The translations under genes and the position numbers were made by a program. From the NCBI GenBank assembly GCA_963514095.1, contig OY741270.1:18574554-18638553 (forward strand): DNA of 64,000 bases, given 5' to 3'. Below are positions 1 through 11,780 of this stretch, one piece after another (the first letter of the stretch is position 1; every line of letters starts with the position of its first letter). The stretch is from Eutrigla gurnardus (Eukaryota; Chordata; Actinopteri; Perciformes; Triglidae). The notes beneath the pieces were generated by a model. That model was not told the origin of the DNA. It saw nothing but the letters and a program-made list of their open reading frames with translations, and searched no databases.

Positions 1-787
1 CACCAAGAAATATTTAAGTCATGTTGGTTATATAATATCATATAAAGTTTAAATTAAACTGTTCCATGCTTTTTGAAAGACGGTAACTAACTAAGAAAGT
101 CTGTGTATCAAAAAACCCCGTCCCAGACTGAAGTCACTTTCCCGATCAAATATATGAGACTAATGCTACTATCATCTTTCGCTCTGAGCTCCAAAAATAT
201 ACATATCTGATTCTTCGCAACCAGAGCTGTTTTTTGTCTCTGGAAGAGAATGTTACATGATCCTGTGCCTTCTGGCCACATTTTTTATACAAGTCCTCTT
301 TCATAGACATTACACACGTCTTATCTTGTCCTTTGTCTTTCCCCCTTGTAACGTATTACAAAAATGTCCCTCTTTCATCAGGTAATGTATATGATGCTCT
401 CCTTCATTTGACACACAACATGCTATTTAACACCCTAATAGGTGGGGATCGTCTGCAGAGTCTCCTCCTCCTTGTGTCTGAACCCTGGGTCATGCATCAC
501 TCATCCGACCGGGAGAAAGAGATAAATATTTCTTTCAGCTCCGTCACATATGAGCTTCCTGTCGGACGAAGGGCTTCCTACTCTTTGGCTCGCGGCTCCC
601 ACATCAGTGTAATTAACATTTCTTAGGCAGCGTACTATAATCCCTCTGATCTCTGTACACTTATGTCATAGAAATGTAGCAGATGCCTGCCACTGCCATC
701 TAGAAGATGTAAGACTTATTTTTCTAGTTTGATTTCCTCAGAAACACTCACTCACTCCCAAGTATGGTAAATGTGAGTGTGCCCAAG

Positions 788-832
<45 letters not shown>

Positions 833-2253
833 TCTGCCTCTGGGTACGTCCAGGCAGGAACATTGTCAGATCCATGCATCATTGGTAAGAAAATCTCTCT
901 ACCCCCCCACCACACACCCCCGCAGCACACACACACCGCTGCCACCCCCGCCCCTCAGAGGCAGACCTGAAAAGATCCTTTTGTCCCTCATCACCCGCCT
1001 GCCCCCCCCCCCCCGCTCCCTCCTCTCCCCCGTCTCCCCCCCTCCTCTCTGACACACACCCCTCATACAGCCTGTGGTTAAGGATACCTGGGACTGTCTC
1101 ACACCCGACTCCTGTGTGGGGGCAAAGCTAGCTGCAGGCACCAGACCGTGGAAAGGCAACTCGACCAAAAGCTCCTCATCTTTGGATTTTGTCCTGATAG
1201 GAGATGCACACTGACTCCGACGCCAGAGAAAACATTAGGCCAGCTGAGGCCCACGGCGCAGACTCATGCAGCCTACTCTCAGTGTTTATTTGCACACGTC
1301 AGGGCCCTTCCTGCTGTTGATTTAGAGCCACTGCCACTTATACCTATGAGAAATGAAATGCCCTAATGATGACTCAGACTCTGTTTGCCATCAGCAGCTG
1401 TTGTTGCTGGCACCAGGCGTGCTACAGGCTGACGTTACCTCCAGCTTTTGTCATCCAGCCTATAGGCCGGAGCACGCCGACCATTTACACTTGTTGCGTG
1501 GCTGATGAGGGGAAGACAAGGGCGGCTGATACAGCAGATAGATTTACGGCTGCAGACGTCGTCCCTCCAGATTGGAGAAGTGGGGGATTGGAGCGTGATT
1601 AAAAGCACTGTCAGAGTTTCCGTGTCGGATTGATTTTAGTCTCTTGCACATCCTGAAGGTGACTCCGGTGGCCTCCCTCTGTCATGTGGCACACAGCCTG
1701 TTTAATCCTTGCTGTGTCTGTACCCGGCCGGACATGTTGTCATTAGATTAACAGGTATGAGGAGTCACTTTGGTGGCTTTGTGATCACCTGTTTGCTAAT
1801 TTGTGAATATTTAGCCGCACTGTGTGCCAAGGACATGTGTTGTAGTCAAAATGATGTACAAGCTGCAGGACCTCTGACCTCTGCTGAATACGACATACGG
1901 GCAATACTGTTATTTATTATTTTAGGTGTAGCCTGTTATGATAAACAGTTTAATCTTAAAATCCTATGCAAGTTAAACCATTTGTTTACCATCACATTTC
2001 CTGGGCAAATTGCTCCATTATAAAAACATCCCTTTATGTTTTTAATTTCATATTTCAAAACTGGTCATATAATCTACATTAAGACTGCTTTATAAAGTAA
2101 TGTAAAACATAAATAATCATCTACATCAGTATGCTTTTGTGTTTGTTTCTTAGCCAGAAATAACACACACATATGTCACATTTTCTGTTGTCATTTTGAA
2201 ATTACACTCTTCATATTTTAAGATTAAAGTTGAAATGCTGGATGTAATCTCAC
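1..2253. other. Gene-free left flank
   Basis: No coding signal. It contains an (AC)n array at 790-828 and a C/A-rich, polypurine-polypyrimidine stretch at about 900-1060. By synteny this belongs to the six6-six1 interval; nothing in it was recognised as an exon. Confidence 0.6.
790..828. repeat. (AC)n microsatellite
   Basis: About 20 AC units in the left intergenic flank. Confidence 0.97.
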
Positions 2254-3061
2254 CAGTGGTGTCATACAGTAACTACGTACATTCACGTAAAACTTAAAGG
2301 TCCGGAAACCACATTCTCCACCAGCATTATTTATACGAGTAATGGTCCGCATATACATACTATTTTCTGCTTAATTTATAGAAAAGGTTTCTTTTCCTTT
2401 TCACATGAGACATTTCTGCATTTGTGTTTTTTTCTCTCTGGTTTGAAGTGGCAGGGCACTGCTTTTGAATATTTCATTGCACCAATCAGGATTTAGTAAC
2501 ATTTTCATCAATATCGGAGTTGTTTGCTCAGTTTGCAGGCTACTGTCATTAACATCTGAATAAACCACCCACAAATACCTGATGAACAAATACATTTTTG
2601 AGTCTTAAATGCTTAATAATACCCAACTGTGTTATTCCTAACTTTAACTTAATCATAAATATTTAGTCTAGTGAAAAATATTTAAAACACAACCAAGTTT
2701 TCTGTGGTTTTAAGATGAGTATTTCCATTATATATAATGCGATACTTTTACTCTACATTTCCGGGGAAAATATACATGTTTACTGCACTGCATTTATCTG
2801 ACACTTTAAGAAAACTACAATACATTGTTGTAGATGAAACAACCAAACAGCACATAACGTTGCTAAAGTTTGCTTCGCATCTGCACCTTTAATAATGATC
2901 CAATAGCACAATAATAAAGGACTGACAGCTTTTTTTTCTAAATAACACTTTAAGTACATTTTGTTGCTACATTTCTAATGTAACATTTTTAATGCAGGAC
3001 TTTTACATGATTTTGACTACTTGTGGCTAATTTTACTCATGTCATCTCTTTTCCACCACTG
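2254..3061. mobile_element. hAT-like MITE, about 808 bp
   Basis: The left end CAGTGGTGTCATACAGTAAC and the right end (reverse complement CAGTGGTGGAAAAGAGATGA) share CAGTGGTG termini, as in hAT elements. The flanking 8-mers AATCTCAC (2246-2253) and ACTCTTAC (3062-3069) match at 6 of 8 positions, the length of a hAT target-site duplication. Internal segments such as AATGCAGGACTTTTACATGA resemble a very common teleost repeat I recognise. No transposase frame is present, so it is non-autonomous and old. Confidence 0.75.
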
Positions 3062-3995
3062 ACTCTTACGTATAAATGTAAAAAGAAGAAGCACTGACTG
3101 AAACGCCTGATGATGGAAGGTCTGCTGAGGACATTCAGACAGACACATCACTCAAACACAACCATATGGATCTCTCTAGGTGATAGATGGGGAGCACAGG
3201 CTGTTTTTTTTAGTAGACCTGAGAGGTTCAGGGAGGGAGAGCGAGAGAGAGAGAGAGGCCTCTGTGATGCAGAATACCTCAAGGTCCCTCCACTGAAGCC
3301 GGGCGTTGCAGCCCTGCAGCCCTGCAATCTTCGCAATCAAGCAGTAATGCTAGCAGCGACTGTTTCAGATTATGCTCAGGAAATCCTCTGTGCTCTCTGC
3401 TCAAAACAATTTACCCTGACATGAGCCCAAAGAAGAGTGTAGGGGGGTGGGGGACAAGAGAGCTGTCCTCACCAGATTCCTGCTCTCAGGCCACCATATT
3501 CTCATATTCTCCCCTACAAATAATCAGTTTATTTATGCGTTATTTTTATTAGTGCCACATTGTTGTTGTTTATTCTGGGACATTATTATGATGCCCTCTA
3601 TAAGAGTGGGAGTATTTGCTAATACTCTTTTTTTTTTTAGCAATGATATGTCTGTAAGCTCTTATTAATGCCCCTATAATTTGTTTTGTTTTGTTTATAG
3701 GACATCTATATTGATTTCATCAGGCAGTGAACTTGAAGCTCCTTCATAAGGGATGTTTGCCATCTCTGTGTCAGAATATTAAGAGCTGGTATATAAAGGT
3801 TGAGTGCTGGCTCTTTCCCATGGCCCGGAACCGACAGAACAAACTCACGGAGAGAGCAAAGAAAACACGGCAACAAAAAGCCAATGATCCGCAGCAGTTG
3901 GGCTAAAAAAAATGACGAGAAAAAAAAAAAACCCACACACAAACATGTATTAGACCTACGGAGCAGACACGGTAATAAAGGATCCAACGCTGGTT

Positions 3996-4026
<31 letters not shown>

Positions 4027-4439
4027 GCACACACGCACACAACAGCCTCCTGGCAGCTGCTCGTGTTGACTCACATTTGTATAATTAAATTTCCCTTTAT
4101 GACTGTGTTTGAATTCTATGTTTTGAATTACCGTTATTGTTGTTAAAAAAAAAACCCCAACAAGGACCCAGTAGAGCAGGTTTTAATCTTTAACAAAAAA
4201 AAAAATGACTCGTAATATGTTTGATATTCATATCCCACCAGTATGAGATTGCTTGCTTGGCATTTGTTGCGTGTAAATTCTAAGCAGTTGGAAAAAAATA
4301 TATATATAATTAAATAGGTCAACAACAAAATAAACAAGAAAATTAATCTTGCCTGCAATTCCCGGTGAATTAATTGCCAGTGATTATTGTCCCGATTCAT
4401 TTGGTTTTGTTTGAGGGCCAGAATCTAGACATTAATGTC
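3062..4439. other. Non-coding six1 downstream flank
   Basis: No gene. It holds a short GA tract at 3238-3257 and an alternating (CG)(CA)n tract at 3996-4041. It may include distal six1 3' UTR. Confidence 0.5.
3996..4041. repeat. (CG)n(CA)n alternating purine-pyrimidine tract
   Basis: CGCGCGCG runs into (CA)n with interspersed CGCACA units. This is continuous alternating purine-pyrimidine sequence of the kind that favours Z-DNA. Confidence 0.9.
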
Positions 4440-4893
4440 TATTTGTTTTTATTCTCTAAAATACACAAATAAGACAGAGACCAATGTATTACTTTTGTTT
4501 TATTGGAAACTAATTACCATGACTCTAATGAAAACGTTACCTCTTAGTTTCCATCGCAGGAGGTTGCTATAATTCTTTTATCTCAACAAAATATCATAAA
4601 TTAAGCATATGGGTAGTCCAGTTAAGTGTTTCGTTGAGTTTAGAGTTTCAGGTAGGTCCTGTTTGTGTGTTTTCGAGTGCAGGAGATGAGAAAAGCTCCT
4701 GTCAGTGGGGTTATACAGGTTAAGCGCATAAAGGATTTTTTTTTGTTCTAACCAAATTTAACGACAGACAAGTCAGTCTATATTATAAGGTAGGCTACTA
4801 TAGTGTTATTTCATACATGTACTCAATCTGATACACTTATCAGTCTTCTTTTTTTGTTTTTTTGTTGTAAAATAGAATAATCTGGCGGCCTCT
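4440..4893 (-). other. six1 proximal 3' UTR with candidate polyadenylation signals
   Basis: AT-rich stretch directly downstream of the six1 stop. On the minus strand AATAAA hexamers occur at 4504-4499 and 4453-4448, about 390-445 nt past the stop. Either could end the transcript, but mammalian SIX1 3' UTRs are longer, so distal sites to the left are possible. No transcript evidence is available here. Confidence 0.4.
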
Positions 4894-6542
4894 TTAAGAG
4901 CCCAAATCCACAAGACTGGAGGTTAGAGGTCCCAACAAGGAGTCCTGCAGTTGGTGCGGGTGTCCGTGCATGCTGTGGACCGGTGGGGGCCCCAGGCCGG
5001 ACATGGGGTAAGCGGAGGCCCCGGGGTGGTTCATGTTGCCCTGAAGCAAAAGCGCTGAGTTCTGGTCGGGGCTCGGAGGTGGAGAAAACTCGTCCTCCGA
5101 GCTGGACATGAGCGACTTTCCTCCGTCTAGCGGGGACAGCTGGTTCTGTTTGTTGCCGCCTGCGTTGCTGTTTTCACTGTTCTCTCTGGAAACGACACAA
5201 AAAAAGAGGAGAATGAGAGAAAAATACATTTTGCTAGATTAAATCCGTATGTTGACATGATATTTTGAAGAGCAACATAAAAGGCAGACATAATTATTAT
5301 TTGCAGTAACACCAAAAATAGGCTAGTAGGCCTATTGGCCTGGAGAAAAACACACGAATCTGGGAGGTTTAGTTATTTGCTCTCCCTGTTATTTTGTATG
5401 AAATGTTTTCTCTCTATGATATCTCCCGATCACGTAAAAGGCTTGTTAAACCACGTGTTAATTTTACTCCTCTGTAACCCAATTGAACCTTTTAACACGT
5501 AGCGAGAAAGTACTCCAAAAAAATACCATATAGCTTTTATATTTTCCAGCATTATTAAACACTACATTATCTTAATGACTGAAGCGCATGTGTTTTTTTA
5601 CATTACATGTAACCCTAGTTTATGTTATATTCAGGCTCAAGTCAACCGTGGCAGTTTCTAGAAGAAAGTCCATTATTTGTCAACAACACCACCATTACTG
5701 TTATCACATGTCTGATTTAGGGGACTAGAATATCCAACATGAGAATAAAAAAGAAGAAACTAGTTGAAATCAAATGATATAATCAGAAATACAATGTTAT
5801 TTATTTTCCTTCTCTGCCACTTCCTTGCTGTTTATGAAGACCTTCAGTTCCTCTTACTTTTGCTGCCACATTTTGGCAATATTTCATTCTAAATCCACCC
5901 TTAATTTGCTCTTAAAACATACAAAACAAATCAACATTTTAACAATAACAAGCAGCCCCGAGAATGTGCCTGTAACACGTACCTCTCCTTCGCCTCCGCG
6001 GCTCTGTCTCGCTGCCGTCTGTTTTTGAACCAGTTGCTGACCTGCGTGGTGGTCAGTCCTGTGGCCTCGGCCAGCTCTCTCTTTTCCCGCGGGGACGGGT
6101 AAGGGTTGTGCGTGTACCACTCTCTCAGGACGCCCCTGGACTTCTCCTTAAAGCAGTAGCTGGTCTCCTCGCCGTCCCATATCGTGCGGGGCAGCGGGAA
6201 TTTCCTCCTCACCCGGTACTTCCCTACGGCTCCCAGCGGCCGGCCGCGCAGCTTCTCCGCCTCCACGTAGTGCGCCTTCAGCCAGAGCTGCTGCAGCTTC
6301 GGGTGGTTGTGCGGCGAAAACTGGTGGCTCTCCAGGATCTTGTAAAGCTCTCTGAAGTTCCCCCGGTGAAATGCCACCACCGCCTTGGCTTTGAGGACGC
6401 TCTCGTTCTTGTGGAGGTGATCGCACGCGGGCAGGGACCACAAGAAGCGGCCGAGCCTCTCCAGGTTTCCACCCTGCTGCAACACCTCGCAAACACACGC
6501 CACTTGCTCCTGCGTGAACCCGAATGACGGCAATATAGACAT
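4894..6542 (-). CDS. six1: six1 homeobox transcription factor (likely six1b), 2 exons, complete
   Basis: Sine oculis-class homeodomain transcription factor acting in the nucleus with EYA co-activators; it drives myogenic, placodal, otic and renal progenitor programmes (family knowledge). Exons read from the sequence: 6542-5983 and 5185-4894. The join is AG|A (Arg187) with donor GTACGT and acceptor TTTCCAG, giving 283 aa against about 284 in human SIX1. The N-terminus MSILPSFGFTQEQVACVCEV starts the SIX domain (about 9-119). The homeodomain is about 124-183, with IWDGEETSYCF typical of the SIX1/2 class and recognition helix TQVSNWFKNRRQRDR. The C-terminus QLQDSLLGPLTSSLVDLGS is the SIX1 signature. 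The start is the ATG at 6542: the open frame extends 14 codons upstream but only to a TTG, so there is no earlier ATG. The nearest gene is six4 in the same orientation, as in other vertebrates. The b-paralogue assignment rests on mnat1-trmt5-slc38a6 synteny and is tentative. Confidence 0.97.
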
Positions 6543-6960
6543 GATGTCCGAGCTCCCTCCTCCGTCCGAAATGTCGTTATCCAAAATAGCCGCCGTTTAT
6601 TTGCTGTGTTTAGAGTTTCTCGTCACGACGCAATCCAGCGCGATCCGCCCGCGCAAGCACAGGCCTATAGGCTATCCACTCCACTCCGGCCCCTGATGCG
6701 CGCAGCAGATTGGGATGTTGATTGTTGGGACAATTTGTTCCTGTTGGAGATATGTCAGGCTTAAAGGGAGCCTGTGCGTTATGGTGATTGGCTCTCCCAC
6801 TGCCCTGCACCGTGTACAGCAGAGCAGGACTGAGTTTGCAGCTCCGTTTCCTCCCCAGAGGCAGTGCGTCAGGGGCTGAAATAGGAGCACTCTCCCACCT
6901 CCCGCCCCCACAGTCCCTCTCCCGCTTCAGCCGAGGGAGCAGAGCAGCACCTAAACACTA
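6543..6960 (-). promoter_or_regulatory. six1 5' UTR and core promoter region
   Basis: A CpG-containing segment upstream of the six1 ATG. Two CCAAT boxes lie in the orientation of transcription (ATTGG on plus at 6709-6713 and 6787-6791), about 170 and 245 bp upstream of the ATG. No convincing TATA box at a fixed distance was seen. The right end of the segment is GC/CT-rich (about 6840-6930). Assignment is from position and motifs only. Confidence 0.5.
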
Positions 6961-7551
6961 ATCAATTATTACAGACCTCTTCAAAAGTCTTATTAACATC
7001 TCCTGAATATACATCTTCCGCGACTATATGGGTTAACAGATTTTCCCAAGTGGGTCAAACCGCACGCTGAATCTCCGCGCGTTATCAGTAATCACAGTCA
7101 GTGGAGGGTAAACCCGCAAAAACACAGAGCTATTATGTGTGAGGGGGAAAGTGTATACACTTTTAAACGCTGGAACACTTAGAACAGCTCACAGAATCAA
7201 CCGATGGTGGAAGAAAGCAGGACAAAAAAAAGGAATACTACATATCAAACAGCTTCATTGATTTTGTTTTTGTTACTTTAGTGTTTTTTTGTCCAGCTGG
7301 AGGTTTATTTACCATCCCAGCTGATCACGGTTGACGCCCACCGACTTAATTACATGCAGATTGAACATTTTTGCTGTGTTCCCACCGTCAGTACTCTATT
7401 AATTACGGAAGCCGTTTATTTTATGAGGTGGTATAATTTAATAAGTTCCCATGATTGTTGGGTCCATGGTGCCATTACGCACGTCTTTTATATGAGAAAA
7501 CTATACTACCTGCCAAACGTGTTGCAGGACAGACCAGGAAATCAGCCACAC

Positions 7552-7553
<2 letters not shown>

Positions 7554-7642
<89 letters not shown>

Positions 7643-7670
7643 CTGTGTGTGTGTGTGACTGTGTGTGTGT

Positions 7671-7717
<47 letters not shown>

Positions 7718-7730
7718 AGAGAGAGAGAGA
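7554..7730. repeat. Compound microsatellite (TG)n-(GA)n
   Basis: (TG)n at about 7554-7672 with two GACTG interruptions, then (GA)n at about 7673-7730. It is hypervariable and the long open frames across it are artefacts. Confidence 0.98.
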
Positions 7731-8769
7731 CATAAATTGGCAAAATAAATGTATACCAAGCTCTAATTCTGCTGATTTGCCAGAACACGTTTTGTTTTTA
7801 TGCCGACAATTTCCTCATTTTAAAAATTTTTAGATTTGAAATACGCTTTGGACACAGCCTATAACTTCACTTCTTTGTTTTGTTGTCTTATCCTTATTTC
7901 CTACATCATCACGTGTTTTTGTAGAGGTCCTTCCAGCCTGTAGCCTACATTTATATTTCAGGGATTAGACGGGCACCGCGCTGGCTCCAGTGTTTTCTGC
8001 GGGGTGAAACTCTAAACCAATCCATTAGTAAATTAGTTCTCTGCCACACTGGTTCTTGGTGGCGCAGTTGTTGGTTTGAGCCATATAGATCACATTTCTG
8101 TATCTGCACCATGAGTCTGAAACCAAACTCCCTTTCAATAAGCCTAAGTTAAGGAACAAGATTTGACCTCCAAATAATATTTAACTTGAAACAAATTCAC
8201 AAGACACGTTTTGAGAAGAGGACATCTTTCCTCGAAGATTCCCCCCCTATAATAAACACATGCGTTGAACGTTTGTTTTTGTGGCGACAGACGTCTGAGC
8301 GAACGGAGATCTGTTCTGACCAGCCCCACCCTGAAATATCCGATATTTCTAATGTAACCTATGTCATGTTATGGAACAATAGGCTACATTTAATATTGTT
8401 TCAAATGCATATGTTTACAATATTGAAAAGGGATAATTTTCGCGTTCCTTTTGTGTGCAAAAACAAAACTGCAGTTCAAACTTTAGCATGTGTCCACTTT
8501 GATCAATGTCTTATGATATGATATGTGATATTATTATTATTAGGGACAGATTGTTGGCTGAATCACAACTAAAGTCACTGTTCATTTGAATCATTTTAGC
8601 AATATTTTGAGAAAGACACCATGTCATAAAAATAATTAAAAAACCTTAATTTTGTTCCATGTCACACTTTATATTATAAAAAAAGGTCAAGTCCATTTTT
8701 AAAAACAGCTTAATTTTCTAATGCCATATTGCTTGATTAGATAAATCCATCTTGTAATGTAAATGAACT

Positions 8770-9105
8770 GTGTCTTTAGTAGACGCGCGGGCTCTCAGGC
8801 CACTTGAGCTCGGGCTCTATAGCAGCAGTCTGCTGTGTGTAAAACCTCAGTGCTTCAGTAAATGAGCTGTCTGATGAGCGGCTCTCAGGTTTCTCTAATA
8901 TCTCTACCACATTGCGCCGCGCCTCCTCCTTTAACCCGAGCAGCCCGGGGGGCGAGATTATTTCAAGATGTGGACTCTCCGCCTCCAACGCGGCCAGTGC
9001 TCCTCATAGCCGGACAAGTAATGCAGTACTGGCCATCAGTCGTTACTCCAAGTGGGACTAGCAGGAAGCAGGGCTCCTATTCTCCTCATTCTCAGGGCTG
9101 ATAAA
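8770..9105. promoter_or_regulatory. Candidate enhancer with exact MEF3 motif
   Basis: A compositionally distinct GC/CpG-rich block in AT-rich flanks between six1 and six4. It contains TCAGGTTTC at 8885-8893, the MEF3 consensus bound by SIX1/SIX4, and a GATAAAT-type A/T element near its right end. The autoregulation idea is inference; one 9-mer match in 64 kb is expected by chance about half the time. Confidence 0.35.
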
Positions 9106-11766
9106 TAGAATGGACGTTCCAAGTTTTAGTTATTGCCTTTTTTTTTTTTTAAACTCAAATGAGTCAGAGTGTTTCCACCACGAAAAAAATCAACTTTGTC
9201 ATATCTCATTAAACCGGTTTAATGGGAGGTGGGCTCGTTGGATTCTTAGATGTATTGGTGGTAGAAGAGACATTCATTACTTACGGGGGAAAGGGAATGC
9301 AATGTAACGGTGACACTCCTTGTGGGAGCAAACGAGAGAAAGGGAAAAAGTCTCAACTCAAAAGCACCAGAAAACACTTCATAAAAATGTCATCATCAAA
9401 AAAGCCCGTATTTCCTATAGGAGTTTTTTTTTTTTTTTTTTTTTGGAAAATATGGAGGAAAAGTGAAACGACCACTGGCTCACTGAACAGATGGTTTGCA
9501 CTCTATCTAAATCCAAAGTGCTATTTCAGCTGTATCGACTGGAACAAAGCCGATACTGTTCAAATTAAGTGAAAATTTTCTTTTTTCTCTCTTTTTTTGC
9601 TTTGTTTTTTTTTGGGGATGGATATTGGTGACATTCAAGGGTGTCCTCTTACTGCATTGAAAAAACATACAATACGAATTTATTTATTTATTCAAAACAT
9701 AAACAAAAACAACAATGCACTCCTAAATTAAGACCCCATCATTTCTAAGTCATGCTTGTTTTTCATAACCATTCACGTGGAAATGTATGTATGTCGAGCT
9801 GACATTTTTTTTTAAAAGCCCATTTAACCCTTTAGATAACATCCCGGTCATATTATATTACCAATTCAACAATACATGCCGGAAAATGACAAAAATAAGT
9901 ATTTGTATTTTTATATCAAAATCCAATATGTTTTCTTCCTGGAAAAGAAAATATGATGCATGATTACATCAGCTTGTACCAATAATATCTTGACATCAAC
10001 CCATCAATCAATCTGCAACTTCAGAGTTAGAAGGTATTGAACTATTTGAACGATCAAATCAAATTCCTCCCAACGTTATGTCCTGTTTTACTCGGAAATA
10101 CGTCACTGTAACTCTCGAAATACCGTTTCAGCTCGACTTAAATACAGTATCACAAAAGACACAATAATTAACTTGACATTTGACTACTGATCTATTGACA
10201 TTAATTCATTTAATCAATCGTGGGGCGCATTATTGGCTTACACTTTGTGCTTGTAAGATGTCCTAAACGTGTCTTTAATTAAGAGTTAAAACGGTTTATT
10301 CTGTGGGGCGAAAGGCAGTAAAAATAACTTCTCTCAAAACAAAACACAACTGTTGACATGAGTGAGTTAAATGAAATTGGAGCTGCAATTATCAGCTTAA
10401 CAGAGTTTCCTGTCATGTCGGAAAATTAGACCTGGTACAAGTGCACTGGGGTTAGCCCCCCCATCAAAATCATTACGCATTTCCTCAGAGGACCACCTCC
10501 ACAAATATGCAATTACGGCCTCGGCCTTTTACAGTGCTGCTCTGTAAACACGCCCCGGGCGTATAAGATGATTTGTTTTAGGGATTTCTTTTTTTTAATT
10601 TATTTATTGTTGTTGTTGTTGCAGGGCTGGAGCAAGCAAACAAACCAGGCGGGCAAGACAAACACATAAACAAACAAAAGGAAAGGATTTAAACGGGATG
10701 TACCTCGTGTTGCCTGCTGGCAGGGAGGGGGCGCCATGACAGTGCTATCATGCAAAGTCAAGATCCTCCGAGGATGAGTCGTTTTTATAGCGAATGACAA
10801 CAGCAGGACTGTGTGCATGATCTCCACGGATCATGTCGAGCCTCATCTGCCACCGCTCCTGTTACAAAGTGCTGTGTTTTTTTTTTTTTTTTTTTTTTCT
10901 CTCTCGTTGGGAAATACCATGGTGGACCTGATGCTGCCGCCCAGCTGCTGCCTCTCTGTGGGAGCATGTGTGAGCGTGTCACATTCACACATGCACACGT
11001 AAAAAACCACGACTTGTACTTTCTGTCCTCATAGACCAAAACAAAGCATCATTTTACTTCTGGCACATTTATTCCATAGCACACCGACGCCACCTACTTT
11101 CTACAGAGGATGAGCCAAGAGTGGGTTTTGGTTTCTGCCAGGAGGGAGAAGTCCTTTTTGCGTGCCTTGGCCAGTAGTGGTGGGTCTGTGCAAGCAGGCT
11201 GGTACCCGCTGACCCCTGCCCTCTCATTAGTGGGACGTGGAGCAGTGGAGTACCGTGCTCCCCAGGTCATGTTACATATGGCTTGCAGTCTGCTGCGCCG
11301 CATTAAATGTCAGCTTTGAAACCATCTGAAAGATCAGAGGTCAGTGTTTTTAATAAGGCCAGAGTTCTGGGGGAGTTCCCTATTTTTTTTACAGCGTACT
11401 CAAATATGTTTTTACATCGCATGTTTGAAATCGTGGACAAAATGATCCACTACTATTTAGATATGGGGATGTCCTGATTTTCACACATAAATGGAGCCGT
11501 AAAATAAAAAAGTCCCCGTGCGAAATGAACTACACATCTGCCGTGAGAGAACAATTGTGCTCTTTTACCTGTTTAATTTATAGGCACAATACAAAGGTGG
11601 AATTTGGCGTTTTCTGTGGCCCCCTCCCCGTGAGACCCACAGGCCATGCTGCGAATGGGATATTGTTCTGGGCTCCAACAAAGCTGTTTTCACCCTCTTC
11701 AATATTACAGGAGGAGTTACCTGATACCTAACAATCAGCTAATCCACTGCCCATGGCGACGAGGTC

Positions 11767-11780
11767 ACCTGTGCACAGGT
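11767..11780. promoter_or_regulatory. Perfect 14-bp palindrome of inverted ACCTG half-sites
   Basis: ACCTGTGCACAGGT is its own reverse complement, and the flanks extend the symmetry to 19 of 20 bases. Each arm carries ACCTG, the core bound by ZEB/Snail/E-protein factors, and the left arm contains an E-box CACCTG (11766-11771). It sits in a non-repetitive GC-moderate block (about 11540-11790). Confidence 0.4.

Noticed and set aside
6543..6584. A 14-codon N-terminal extension of six1
   Set aside because: It begins at TTG, not ATG, and the conserved vertebrate N-terminus starts at the ATG at 6542.
7470..7790. Long open frames of Cys-Val or Thr-His repeats, also at 35.7, 17.1-17.7 and 58.6 kb
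   Set aside because: They are translations of dinucleotide microsatellites.
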